NCBI RefSeq assembly: GCF_010731775.1
Contig: NZ_AP022590.1
Location: 4,092,001 to 4,156,000 of the forward strand
From: Mycobacterium mantenii
GTDB taxonomy: Bacteria; Actinomycetota; Actinomycetes; Mycobacteriales; Mycobacteriaceae
Direction of reading: 5' to 3'
Length of the DNA: 64,000 nucleotides
The notes beneath the pieces were generated by a model that worked only from the letters and a program-made list of their open reading frames with translations, did not search any database and was not told where the DNA came from. Each line of letters begins with the position of its first letter. Within the stretch, counting starts at the first letter, position 1. This document shows, in pieces, positions 1 through 7,977 of the stretch. The translations under genes and the position numbers were made by a program.

Positions 1-353
1 TGCAGCGCCGCGCGTATACCGAGGAATGGCCCAAGACAGTTGACCCGCCAGGCGCTTTCGAAGCCTTCGGCCGTCTCCTCGGTCAGCGACGCTCGGTGGA
101 GCACACCGGCGCAATTGACCAGCGTGCTCAGCGACCCGAAGCGGCCGACGACGTCCGCGACGACGGAGTCCCACTGCTCCGGCGAGGTGACGTCGAGCTC
201 AAGGGTGAGCACGCCGTCGTCGCCCGCGTCGCCGAGTTCGTCGACCAGCCGGTCACAGGCGGCCACCGAAAACCCGGTGTCGCGTAGGCGTTTGGCGATG
301 GCTCGGCCCTGTCCGCCGGCGGCGCCGGTCACCAGTGCGACGCGTTGGTTCAT
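1..353 (-). CDS. Short-chain dehydrogenase/reductase (3' end cut by window)
   Basis: This is the N-terminal 117 codons of an SDR oxidoreductase; the rest lies beyond base 1. The protein opens with a Rossmann nucleotide-binding turn (VTGAAGGQG, about residues 8-16), and NCAG (about residues 85-88) matches the SDR NNAG motif. The catalytic YxxxK lies outside the window, so the substrate cannot be inferred. The ATG overlaps the stop of the upstream SnoaL gene by four bases (ATGA), which suggests translational coupling. It is the last visible gene of the minus-strand P450/aldolase operon. Confidence 0.85.
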   Translation of the reverse strand, partial: MNQRVALVTGAAGGQGRAIAKRLRDTGFSVAACDRLVDELGDAGDDGVLTLELDVTSPEQWDSVVADVVGRFGSLSTLVNCAGVLHRASLTEETAEGFESAWRVNCLGPFLGIRAAL

Positions 354-760
354 GCGGGACTCACCTCGGGGCTGTCGGCCAATCCGGCGGTGGTGATGAA
401 GCGGCACCGGCGTCGCGCAAAGTGCCACCGCCCGGCGATACGGGTCAGTTCGTCGTCGTAGATCGCTGGCCGCAGTTGCAGGTCGCCCGCGCGGACGAAC
501 AACACCTGCGATCTGGCCGTGGCGCGCTCTCCGTCGACCTGGATCCGGGCGCTTCCGGTCAGGTGCAGGCCGCGGGCCGCGTCGCGGAACATGCCGGCGA
601 TGCCGTCATGGCCGGCAAAGGTCCTGCCGTAGACCAGGAATTCGCCGTCGGGTGCGAACAGCTGGGCGCACTCGTCGAAGTCGCCGGCGTCCAGCGCCAG
701 GGCGTAGCCGGCCAGCAGATCGCGGATCGCGGCCCGATCCTCGTTGGTGTCGTGCGTCAT
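350..760 (-). CDS. SnoaL-like / NTF2-fold protein
   Basis: A 136-residue protein with the length and pattern of the SnoaL-like polyketide-cyclase superfamily. It has an N-terminal helix pair (AIRDLLAGYALALDAGDFDECAQLF), a GHDGI turn and C-terminal strands containing RWHFARRR. Members are small alpha+beta-barrel hydratases, isomerases or ligand binders, so the reaction cannot be assigned. It overlaps the genes on both sides by four bases (ATGA), so it is almost certainly co-translated with the aldolase and the SDR. Confidence 0.8.
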   Translation of the reverse strand: MTHDTNEDRAAIRDLLAGYALALDAGDFDECAQLFAPDGEFLVYGRTFAGHDGIAGMFRDAARGLHLTGSARIQVDGERATARSQVLFVRAGDLQLRPAIYDDELTRIAGRWHFARRRCRFITTAGLADSPEVSPA

Positions 761-1515
761 CGGCTCGCCTCGCGCAGGTGCTCCGCGGCTCCCCGTCGCA
801 GCGCCTGCGACTCGGCGGCCAGGGTGATCATCCCGAATCCCAACTGCGCCATCGCTTGACCCGCCTTGCCGTCCCCGGCGTGAATACCGGTGACCAGGCC
901 CGCGTCCGCCGCCGCCCGCTGGATGCGCACGATCGCGTCGAGCACGTCCGGGTGCCGGGTCGCGCCGATGACGGCGGCGCCCAGCGAAATGGCCAGATCG
1001 GCTGGGCCGACGTAGATTCCGGTCAGGCCGTCGACGGCGCAGATCTCGTCGATGCCGGACAGCGCGGCCGCGGTCTCGATCATCGCGAACACGGCGACCC
1101 GAGATTCGTGGGCGGCGGGGTCGTGGCCCAAGCTGGCCCGCAGCGGACCGAAGCTGCGCACGCCCCTCGGTGGGTAGCGGGTGGCGGCCACGGCCGCCGC
1201 TGCCTGGTCCGCCGATTCGATCATCGCGATGACGACCGCGTCGGCACCGGCGTCCAGCACCCGCCCGATCGGTGCCGCGTCGGCGTTGGGCAGGCGCACC
1301 ACTGTGCCGACCGGCACGTGCTCGATGCGACGCAAGATGCCGGCGATATCGGCGTCGTCGAGATAGCCGTGCTGGGCGTCGAAGCCCACGTAATCGTAAC
1401 CGGCGCGGGCGAATTCCTCGGGGCCCAGCGCCGTCGGACCGGTGACCCAGCCGCCGAAAATCGGGGTCTTGCGGCTCAGTGCCAGCTGCAGACTGCTCGG
1501 CGAAGGCTCCGTCAT
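757..1515 (-). CDS. HpcH/HpaI-type class II aldolase
   Basis: A 252-residue member of the HpcH/HpaI aldolase/citrate lyase family, which performs metal-dependent retro-aldol cleavage of 4-hydroxy-2-oxo acids to pyruvate plus an aldehyde. Family residues are all visible: His49 in FDAQHG, Arg74 in VVRLPNAD, the metal ligands Glu147 (AMIET) and Asp173 (GPADLA), and the phosphate-like loop YPPRGVRSFG. Length is normal for the family (about 250-270). It overlaps the SnoaL gene by four bases and lies seven bases after the alcohol dehydrogenase. In this operon it would cleave a hydroxy-oxo acid late in a degradation pathway; the actual substrate is unknown. Confidence 0.88.
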   Translation of the reverse strand: MTEPSPSSLQLALSRKTPIFGGWVTGPTALGPEEFARAGYDYVGFDAQHGYLDDADIAGILRRIEHVPVGTVVRLPNADAAPIGRVLDAGADAVVIAMIESADQAAAAVAATRYPPRGVRSFGPLRASLGHDPAAHESRVAVFAMIETAAALSGIDEICAVDGLTGIYVGPADLAISLGAAVIGATRHPDVLDAIVRIQRAAADAGLVTGIHAGDGKAGQAMAQLGFGMITLAAESQALRRGAAEHLREASR

Positions 1516-1522
1516 GGTCGAC

Positions 1523-2491
1523 TCATCCGGCGATCGCGATCTTGATGCGTTCGGCGACCGGCCGGCAGGCTAGGTCGAAGGCGTCCGGCACCTCGTCGAT
1601 GCCGAACGTATGGGTGAGGTAGGCGCCGAGCAGCCAGGGATGCTCGGCGGCGAACTTGCCGGCAAGTTCCAGCATGCGCCGCCGGTCCAGCGTCACACCG
1701 GATTTCAGGGTGAGGTTGTTGCGCAGCATCGCCCGCATGCTGATCGGGTACATCTCGTCGTCCGCGACACCGAAATAGAACACGGTGCCGCCGGGGGCGG
1801 CGGCATCGATGGCGTGGTTCAGGGTGGCGACTTGGTGGCCGACGGCCTCGATGACGACGTCGGCGCGGTCCGCTGGCCGAATTTGACTCACCCAGCGGTC
1901 GCTGGTCGCGCGCACCGCATCGTCGACGCCGAAAGCCCTTGCCAGATTCCGTCGGTCGATTGGGTCGACCCCGGTGACGCGCCGCGCACCCGCCGCCTTG
2001 GCGACGTACGAGAACAACAGTCCGATCGATCCCTGGCCGATGATCGCGACGTGCCGGCTGGCCAGGTCCCCGAGCTGCTCGCAGGCGTAGAGCACGCAGG
2101 CCAGCGGTTGCAGCCCAACCGCCTGCGCGGCGCTCAGCGCCGGATCGTACGGCGCCAATCCTTCGCCGTCGCTGACAACGCGTTCCATCAGGCCGTCGAA
2201 CCCGGACGCCCAGCCGACCACGCGATCTCCGGGGCGGTGTGCGGGATGCCGGCTGGCGATCACCTCGCCGGCAACCTCGTGGATGGGAAAGCCGTCCTTG
2301 TCGGGACCACTGCGGCCGTCGTCACCCGGCAGCCGGCCCTTGGCGCCGCGAAAGGCGGGCAGATCACTGCCGCAAACCCCCGCGGCCAGGAACCGCAGCA
2401 GCACCTGCCCGTCGGCCAGGTGATCGGGTGTCTTGTCGCCGATCGTGTTGCGCTCGAACAGATATGGGGCGACGATCCGGTAGGACCACAC
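1523..2491 (-). CDS. Zinc-type medium-chain alcohol dehydrogenase
   Basis: A 322-residue MDR-superfamily dehydrogenase. The N-terminal GroES-like part has the zinc-site motif GVCGSDLPAFRG and an HEVAGEV motif. The Rossmann domain has IGQGSIGLLFSYVAKAAG and an acidic residue in TGVDP, which favours NAD. The four-cysteine structural-zinc loop is absent, as in sorbitol/threonine-like members. The reading frame is open further upstream, but that part overlaps the P450 gene. I take the GTG at 2489-2491, one base after the P450 stop, because the conserved fold begins right there. Expected role: oxidation of a secondary alcohol made by the P450 or of an intermediate. Confidence 0.85.
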   Translation of the reverse strand: MWSYRIVAPYLFERNTIGDKTPDHLADGQVLLRFLAAGVCGSDLPAFRGAKGRLPGDDGRSGPDKDGFPIHEVAGEVIASRHPAHRPGDRVVGWASGFDGLMERVVSDGEGLAPYDPALSAAQAVGLQPLACVLYACEQLGDLASRHVAIIGQGSIGLLFSYVAKAAGARRVTGVDPIDRRNLARAFGVDDAVRATSDRWVSQIRPADRADVVIEAVGHQVATLNHAIDAAAPGGTVFYFGVADDEMYPISMRAMLRNNLTLKSGVTLDRRRMLELAGKFAAEHPWLLGAYLTHTFGIDEVPDAFDLACRPVAERIKIAIAG

Positions 2492-2492
2492 G

Positions 2493-3734
2493 TCAGACCT
2501 CCACCGGAATGTTGTTCCAGCCCCATTGGAAGCTGGACGGCAGCCGGGTGGCGGCTTCGCCTTGGATCTCGTAGTCGGGCACCCGGCGAAGCCATTCGGC
2601 CAGCAGCACAGCCACTTCCAGTCGCGCCAGGTGGTAGCCGATGCAGAAGTGCTGGCCACGGCCGAACGCCAGCGAGCGGCGGACGGGCCGGTCCCAGATG
2701 AATTCGTCGGGCTGGGGGTATTCCCGCTCGTCGCGGTTGGCCGATGCGAGCAGAGTGATGACGCGCTGGCCGGGATTCAGGTTCTGGCCGTGAATCTCGA
2801 ACGGCTTGCGCACCGTTCGCGCGAACCACTGCGCCGGCGCGCAGTATCGGAGCATCTCCTCACGCGCGACGAGCACGTTGTTCTCGACGTCGGCGCGCAC
2901 GGCCGCCAGTTGGTCGGGCCGCCGGCTGAGCTCCCAAAGGCCGTGGGCGACGATTTTGGGCACGGTCTCGGTCCCCCCGATGAAGATGCACAGCATCTGC
3001 GTCGCGACTTCCATGTCATCGAGCGCACTGCCATCGGGCAGGTGATAGCAGAGCAGACCATCGACCACGTCGAGCGGTCCCCCGGACGAATCGGCGCGGC
3101 GGCGCGCAACGGCGGGCAGCAGGTATTCGAAATAGTTGGGACGCGCTTGCCCGGTGTCCACGCCGACGCCCGGCTGGGCGAGGCTGCCCGCGTTGACGGT
3201 GGCCAGCACCTGCGGTGCGAGATCGGTTGGGATGCCCAGGAGTTCGCAGACGATGGCGGCCACCACGATCCCGCCGTAGTCCTGGGTCAGGTCGAACGAT
3301 CCGCCCGGGAGCAGCGCGTCGAGGCGTTCGTTGGCCAGGGCGCGGATCCGGGCCTCCAGGTCCGTGACCGCCCGGGGCCGAAACGGCCGGGAGTGGGTGC
3401 GCCGGATCTCGCCGTACAGGTCCGCGTCGAACATCGCGTGAAACGGCAGCGGGTGCAGCGGCGGGTCGTCGACGGGGCCGCTGTTATGTTGCGCCAGCAC
3501 CGACGCCGGCGGCAGCGTGCCCTCCGAGGCGACGAACGTGCCGTTGTTGACTTCCAGCACCGTCCAGATGTCCTCGAAACGCGACAACGCGAAGGTGTCC
3601 CATTGCGGCATGTAGTACACCGGGTGGTGGTCGCGCAGGATCCGGTAGTACGGCAATGGATTAGCCATCACCGCCGCGTCGAAGGGATCGTAGCTGAAGT
3701 CGTTGGTGTCCAAAGTGTTTCGTAACTCCGTCAC
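2493..3734 (-). CDS. Cytochrome P450 monooxygenase
   Basis: A 413-residue bacterial soluble P450. The oxygen-activating I-helix reads FIGGTET (251-257), the K-helix ExxR is EMLR (293-296), and the heme loop is FGRGQHFCIG (357-366) with Cys364 as the thiolate ligand. There is no membrane anchor, so it is cytosolic and needs a ferredoxin; no ferredoxin gene is seen in the visible part of this operon. It overlaps the upstream NIPSNAP-like gene by four bases. It resembles the CYP families used by actinomycetes to hydroxylate terpenoids or steroids, but the family number cannot be fixed by eye. Confidence 0.93.
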   Translation of the reverse strand: MTELRNTLDTNDFSYDPFDAAVMANPLPYYRILRDHHPVYYMPQWDTFALSRFEDIWTVLEVNNGTFVASEGTLPPASVLAQHNSGPVDDPPLHPLPFHAMFDADLYGEIRRTHSRPFRPRAVTDLEARIRALANERLDALLPGGSFDLTQDYGGIVVAAIVCELLGIPTDLAPQVLATVNAGSLAQPGVGVDTGQARPNYFEYLLPAVARRRADSSGGPLDVVDGLLCYHLPDGSALDDMEVATQMLCIFIGGTETVPKIVAHGLWELSRRPDQLAAVRADVENNVLVAREEMLRYCAPAQWFARTVRKPFEIHGQNLNPGQRVITLLASANRDEREYPQPDEFIWDRPVRRSLAFGRGQHFCIGYHLARLEVAVLLAEWLRRVPDYEIQGEAATRLPSSFQWGWNNIPVEV

Positions 3735-4435
3735 TGCAGCGGCGAGGGCGGGAGGGCCTGCAGAATGGAATCCTCCCAGCCGTCGCGCAACGCGGGCGCC
3801 ACGCTCATCCAGGTGACGATCTCCGCCGGTGGGCTCTCTTTCCAGGACGGATAGTGCTCGGCGAAGCAGTCCCAGCCGCCGTCCAGCGCCCAGTAGTGGA
3901 TGACTTCGTTATAGCGGAAGGTCGTGGTGAATGATCCGAGCCAGCGCTTACCGGTGCGTTCCGACCACGGGACGTAGAGCCGCTCCAGCTCGCGGATATA
4001 GTCGTCCTGGCGTCCCGGTTTGGTCTGCATGATCTCCTGAATCACCAGCGGCGCAGTGAAATTCGCCTCTTGCAGTTGGGCGAGCGTCTTGTTGCTGGGA
4101 CCGGGGTACATGATGCGCCCCTCCCCCGAGGCGCCGATGTCAGCCAGAAACGCGGCCCATTTACCGGACGCGGCCTCGTGGCTGCCGCCGCGGGCCTGCG
4201 CGGCGCCGATCCTGGCGTAGTCGGCGAAGCCGTCGATCTCCCAGATGACCGTCACCTGTGGCCAGTGACCGTTGTAGGGCGTCGATTCCCAGATCGCGAA
4301 CAGCCGGGCCCCGAGTTGCTCCATCATCGGTTGATAGGTGTCTGCGAAGGTCTCGGTGAAGCGGTCGCTTCGCCCGGATCCCAGCGAGATCGTCTCGTGC
4401 AAGTAGAGCAGCGTGTGTCGGAAGTATTTCTTCAT
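3731..4435 (-). CDS. NIPSNAP-like / dimeric alpha+beta barrel protein
   Basis: A 234-residue protein that looks like two ferredoxin-like halves. The first begins KKYFRHTLLYLHETISLGSG and contains VTVIWEIDGF; the second begins near VIQEIMQTKPG and contains VIHYWALDGGW. This pattern (aromatic strands, a helix, then W-E-x-D/G-G) is typical of NIPSNAP and related dimeric alpha+beta barrels, some of which act as monooxygenase or decarboxylase accessories. No catalytic residue can be named. It lies three bases after the unknown 187-aa protein and overlaps the P450 by four bases, so it probably works on the same pathway. Confidence 0.6.
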   Translation of the reverse strand: MKKYFRHTLLYLHETISLGSGRSDRFTETFADTYQPMMEQLGARLFAIWESTPYNGHWPQVTVIWEIDGFADYARIGAAQARGGSHEAASGKWAAFLADIGASGEGRIMYPGPSNKTLAQLQEANFTAPLVIQEIMQTKPGRQDDYIRELERLYVPWSERTGKRWLGSFTTTFRYNEVIHYWALDGGWDCFAEHYPSWKESPPAEIVTWMSVAPALRDGWEDSILQALPPSPLQ

Positions 4436-4438
4436 GGG

Positions 4439-5002
4439 CTAATCGAGCCGGATGAGCTCTGAGTCGGTCCCCGATCCCACGTCGCAAAGCAGGGCCTCGG
4501 TGGCATGGACCGTCGCACCCGGAATGCCCTCCGCCGCAAGCGCATAACCCTTGAACATGCGGGCCGCGCCGCTCAGCAGGTGCTGCGCTCGGGCCGTCGC
4601 GCGATTGACGCCCAGGGGCCACCCGTCACCCCACAACGCGACCTCGGTCACCCGGTTGTTCAGCGATTCGAGCACCGCGCCACGCACCCGGGGGTCGGCA
4701 GTGAACGCCTCGGCGCTGACGGCCAGGCTCGCCGTGCCCGCGCCCAATTGGGCAAGCTCCGGTTCGAGGTCTGCGACCCGCACCCCCAGGATTCGCAACG
4801 ACCGGGTGTCACAACCCCGCGGGAGCAGCACGGTCACTTCCCAGCCGGCCATGGCCCGGTCGTAGAGCCAGCCTCCGGCCGATTGCACGACATCGGCGGC
4901 GCTGGCCGCGACTACGTCGAGGCGATAACGCAGACCCTCGCCGTTCGCGCCGGTTGCTTTCGCAGCGCTGCTCTTGCTGATGTCGAACGTCGGAGCGACC
5001 AT
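4439..5002 (-). CDS. Conserved hypothetical protein, first gene of the P450 operon
   Basis: A 187-residue protein that I do not recognise. It has no signal peptide or membrane span. A region near residues 35-65 contains WLYDRAMAGWEVTVLLP, and the C-terminal half is rich in Ala/Gly/Leu. The frame is open upstream to a TTG at 5137, but that extension would run through the 26-bp regulatory motif, so I start at the ATG at 5000-5002 (MVAPTFDIS). It lies three bases from the NIPSNAP-like gene and appears to lead the operon that continues to base 1. Confidence 0.6.
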   Translation of the reverse strand: MVAPTFDISKSSAAKATGANGEGLRYRLDVVAASAADVVQSAGGWLYDRAMAGWEVTVLLPRGCDTRSLRILGVRVADLEPELAQLGAGTASLAVSAEAFTADPRVRGAVLESLNNRVTEVALWGDGWPLGVNRATARAQHLLSGAARMFKGYALAAEGIPGATVHATEALLCDVGSGTDSELIRLD

Positions 5003-5121
5003 CGATCCATTCCTCACCACCACCCGCCGCCTGGTCGGTGCGGGTCTCAAACGCTTGTCATGGGCTTTCTCACGGACTGCGGCCGCGTCACGCGCAGGGC
5101 GAAGCGGCTCACCGGACAGCG

Positions 5122-5147
5122 TGACACTTCTAGTCAAATTTGTAAAG
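5122..5147. promoter_or_regulatory. Regulatory motif copy A (TGACACTT-N9-TTTGTAAAG)
   Basis: A 26-bp element in the 159-bp gap between the CoA-transferase stop and the unknown gene starting at 5002. It matches copies B and C at all 17 fixed positions with the same spacer. Its outer parts form a partial dyad (TnACA ... TGTnA), as expected for a TetR operator. It lies about 120 bp upstream of the first gene of the P450/aldolase operon. Confidence 0.6.
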
Positions 5148-5161
5148 GTTCCGGCGGCCTG

Positions 5162-6331
5162 TCAGGAGCCGCGGCGCGCCTCGAGGTCGGCCAGGACTTC
5201 CTCGGTGTGCTGGCCGAGTTCCGGTGCCGCAGAACGCGGTGCCCAGGGAGTCCCGTGGAAATCCGCCGGAGTGGCCACCATCGGCACGGCGGCTTCGCCG
5301 TCGGGCACGTCGACGATGCCCCCCGCGGCGTGGAACTGCTCGTCGGCGACGACGTCCTCCAGGGTGTTGACCGGTGACCAGAAAAAATCCGGTTCGCCGG
5401 CGAAGACCTGTGCCCACTCGTGGAGGGGCCGCGTCGCGAAGATCTCATCCAGCGCGGCGATCAGCACGGTCGAGTTGACGGCGCGGGCACGGGCATCGGC
5501 GAACCGGGGGTCGTCGCGCCACTCGGGCCGGCCCACCGCGCGGCACAGCGCCGGCCAATGCCGCTCCGGTTCCAGGCCGACGATCCAGAATCGCCGCCCG
5601 TCTTGGGCGGTGTAGTTGTTCATGCACGGGTTGCCCATCGTTTCGCGCTGACCGATCGCGATCGGCTGCCCGCTCATCAGATAGGTGTTGAGGTCGAAGC
5701 TCACGGTGTAGGCCCCCTGCCGGTAGAGCGAGGTGGTCACCAGTTGGCCCGTCCCGGTGCGTTCGCGCGCGAGCAGCGCCGCGCACACGGCCGCGGCCAG
5801 CGTCATCCCGGCGGAGTGGTCGCCCATGCCGCCGCGCTGAAACGGGGGCGTGTCGCCGGGCCGGGTGAGCAGGTGGGCCACCCCGGCCCGGGACCAGAAC
5901 GCGGCCACGTCGAAGGCGGCGCGGTCGGCGTCGGGGCCGTCTTCGCCGTAGCCGGTGATGAGCCCGTAGACCAGGCGGGGGTTGGCGGCCGACACCGCCT
6001 CGAAGTCCATCCCGAGGCGCTGCAGCGCACCGGGGCGCACGTTGGTCAGGAAAACGTCGGCGCCAGTGAGCAATTCGAGCGCGGTGCCGCGGCCCTCCTC
6101 GGTGCCGAGGTCCAGTACGACGCTCCGCTTGGACCGGTTGTCCATCTCGAACGGCGGATTCAGACCCAGATCGCAGCCCAGCATCCGCCCGAACATCCGC
6201 GCCGGATCACCGGTCGGCGGTTCGATCTTGATCACGTCGGCGCCCCAGTCCGCCAGGATGCCGCCGGCGGCCGGCCCGGCCACCCAGACCCCGAGCTCGA
6301 CGACTTTGACGCCCTCCATTGGTCCCGCCAT
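5162..6331 (-). CDS. Family III CoA-transferase (CaiB/BaiF type)
   Basis: A 389-residue class III CoA-transferase, which moves CoA between carboxylic acids through an aspartyl-CoA intermediate. The N-terminal GVKVVELGVWVAGP and the segment ADWGADVIKIEPP are signatures of the family. The catalytic aspartate is probably Asp171 in GGMGDHSAGM. I chose the ATG at 6329-6331 (MAGPMEGVKV) rather than an upstream codon because the conserved core starts there. It would activate an acid intermediate for the acyl-CoA dehydrogenase and thioesterase encoded nearby. It faces the DUF427 gene across a 112-bp gap that contains a perfect palindrome. Confidence 0.9.
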   Translation of the reverse strand: MAGPMEGVKVVELGVWVAGPAAGGILADWGADVIKIEPPTGDPARMFGRMLGCDLGLNPPFEMDNRSKRSVVLDLGTEEGRGTALELLTGADVFLTNVRPGALQRLGMDFEAVSAANPRLVYGLITGYGEDGPDADRAAFDVAAFWSRAGVAHLLTRPGDTPPFQRGGMGDHSAGMTLAAAVCAALLARERTGTGQLVTTSLYRQGAYTVSFDLNTYLMSGQPIAIGQRETMGNPCMNNYTAQDGRRFWIVGLEPERHWPALCRAVGRPEWRDDPRFADARARAVNSTVLIAALDEIFATRPLHEWAQVFAGEPDFFWSPVNTLEDVVADEQFHAAGGIVDVPDGEAAVPMVATPADFHGTPWAPRSAAPELGQHTEEVLADLEARRGS

Positions 6332-6391
6332 GGGTAAATTCCCACTCTCTGCCGCTCGAGCGTCACGCCAGCGCAACGCCGCATTCCGTGT

Positions 6392-6407
6392 GCCACGCTA
6401 GCGTGGC
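6392..6407. promoter_or_regulatory. Perfect 16-bp palindrome between divergent genes
   Basis: GCCACGCTAGCGTGGC is a perfect palindrome in the gap between the CoA-transferase (start 6331) and the double-DUF427 gene (start 6444). It lies 36 bp before the DUF427 start codon. The position suits an operator controlling one or both divergent promoters. No regulator gene adjoins it. Confidence 0.5.
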
Positions 6408-6443
6408 GTTCGGCGGCGTTTGCGCGCGATGGAAGGACGACAC

Positions 6444-7121
6444 ATGACTCTGGTAGCGGGGCGTGGTCCGCTCAGCAGCGATCCCGCGGGGCGCTTCTCC
6501 CCCGCGATACCCGACGACGTCGTCTACGTCGAACCGCATCCCCGACGCGTCCAGGCCGTCAAGGACGGGCAGGTGGTGATCGACACTGAACGGGCGCTGA
6601 TGGTGCACCGCCGGGGCCGGCCGCTGAGCTACGTCTTCGCAGCCGACGAGGTCGGCGACCTACCGAGCGAGCCGGAACCCGAGGCGCCGGGTTTCGTCCG
6701 AGTGCCCTGGGACGCGGTCGACACCTGGCTGGAAGAGGGACGCAAGCTCGTGCACTACCCGCCCAATCCCTATCACCGCGTCGATTGCCGTCCGACGCAA
6801 CGCCGCCTGCGCGTCCGCGTGGCCGGCACCACGTTGGTGGACACCGACGACACGGTGATTCTTTTCGAGACCGCGCTCGCCCCGCGGCTCTACGTCGATC
6901 CCGCTCACGTGCGCACCGATCTGTTGCGGCGCTCCGAGACGTCGAGTTACTGCAATTACAAGGGCTTTGCGACGTATTGGTCGTTCGTCTCGGGTGGCGA
7001 CGTCGTCGAGGACGTAGCCTGGAGCTATCCCGGCCCGCCACCGGAAAGCCTGCCCATCAAGGGATTCCTGAGTTTCGACGAGAACCGCGTCGAGGTGATG
7101 GCCGAGCTGCCGCCCGGCTGA
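6444..7121 (+). CDS. Double DUF427 (NTP_transf_9-like) protein
   Basis: A 225-residue protein with two copies of the DUF427 fold. The first repeat holds RRVQAVKDGQVVIDTERAL and VHYPPNPYHRVDC. The second holds LRVRVAGTTLVDTDDTVILFE and the hallmark SETSSYCNYKGFATYWS, followed by DVAWSYPGPPPE. The family has no firmly established reaction. The ATG at 6444 is preferred over in-frame starts at 6420 and 6429 because GGAAGGA lies six bases before it. It is transcribed away from the CoA-transferase. Confidence 0.75.
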   Translation: MTLVAGRGPLSSDPAGRFSPAIPDDVVYVEPHPRRVQAVKDGQVVIDTERALMVHRRGRPLSYVFAADEVGDLPSEPEPEAPGFVRVPWDAVDTWLEEGRKLVHYPPNPYHRVDCRPTQRRLRVRVAGTTLVDTDDTVILFETALAPRLYVDPAHVRTDLLRRSETSSYCNYKGFATYWSFVSGGDVVEDVAWSYPGPPPESLPIKGFLSFDENRVEVMAELPPG

Positions 7122-7134
7122 TCCGCGATCGGGG

Positions 7135-7863
7135 CTAGCTCGCCAGCCCGACGATCACCAGCATGAACAGCACCCCGCCCAGTGTGCACGCCAAGGCCGC
7201 AACGGTGCGGCGCCCGGTGTTGGCTCGCGGCAGGATGTCAGCGCTCGCCAGATACATCAGGAAACCCGCGAAGAAGCCGAGGTATACCTCGAGCACGCGA
7301 TGGGGAATCGTGATCGCCAGGGTCAGAGCCGCACCGGCAACCGGCGCGACAGCATCTGCGGCCAGCAGCGTCAAGGACCTTCGACGTCCGTTCCCATAGA
7401 GCGATGTGACGGTGTAGGTGTTGAACCCGTCCGCGAAGTCGTGGCCGATCACGGCCACCGCGACCACCGCGCCCACCCCCGTCCCCGCCTGAAACGCGGC
7501 ACCGATGGCGAACCCGTCCATGACGCTATGGCCCACTAGACCCGTCGCCGCCAGGAGACCCACGCTGGGCGCTTGCGGATTATCACCCTCACCTGGCGTT
7601 TGGCCGCCATGAATGCCGATCCTGCGTTCGATGATGTGCAGTGTCAGAAAACCGAGAACGAAAGCCACTAGCGGACTGCGAATTCCGAACAGGACCCAGG
7701 ACCCTCGGCTCAGGGCTTCCGGAAGCAGATCGAAGCCCACCGCGCCGAGCATCAACCCGGCGGCCAGGCCGAGAACCAGATTGCGGTAGGAACCGATGCG
7801 CAGCGCCGCATAGCCGCCCAGCAATGTGGTGATGAACGAGCCCAAGGCCACGAGAACGGCCAC
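7135..7863 (-). CDS. ZIP-family metal transporter
   Basis: A membrane protein of about 242 residues in the ZIP family, which carries divalent metal (usually zinc) into the cytoplasm. About eight hydrophobic spans are visible. The two metal-binding helices are GHSVMDGFAIGAAF (HxxxDG) and VIGHDFADGFN (HDxxDG), as expected for helices 4 and 5. The intervening loop (IHGGQTPGEGDNPQAP) is short and poor in histidine. I favour the GTG at 7861-7863 because AAAGGTGG lies at good distance before it; a GTG at 7875 is also possible. It seems unrelated to the surrounding catabolic genes. Confidence 0.85.
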   Translation of the reverse strand: MAVLVALGSFITTLLGGYAALRIGSYRNLVLGLAAGLMLGAVGFDLLPEALSRGSWVLFGIRSPLVAFVLGFLTLHIIERRIGIHGGQTPGEGDNPQAPSVGLLAATGLVGHSVMDGFAIGAAFQAGTGVGAVVAVAVIGHDFADGFNTYTVTSLYGNGRRRSLTLLAADAVAPVAGAALTLAITIPHRVLEVYLGFFAGFLMYLASADILPRANTGRRTVAALACTLGGVLFMLVIVGLAS

Positions 7864-7977
7864 TGCGCGGCCCACCTTTCCGGCATCGAGTCGGCGGAGC
7901 AGCGCGGCCCGGGTGGATAGGCTGCGCTTCTCCGAAAAGGTAGCGCCAGAACGGACTCACCGCAGGTGGAGTGCGCC

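Noticed and set aside
5003..5137. Longer N-terminus for the unknown protein at 4439-5002
   Set aside because: It would need a TTG start inside the 26-bp regulatory motif, and the added residues are Arg-rich and unstructured.
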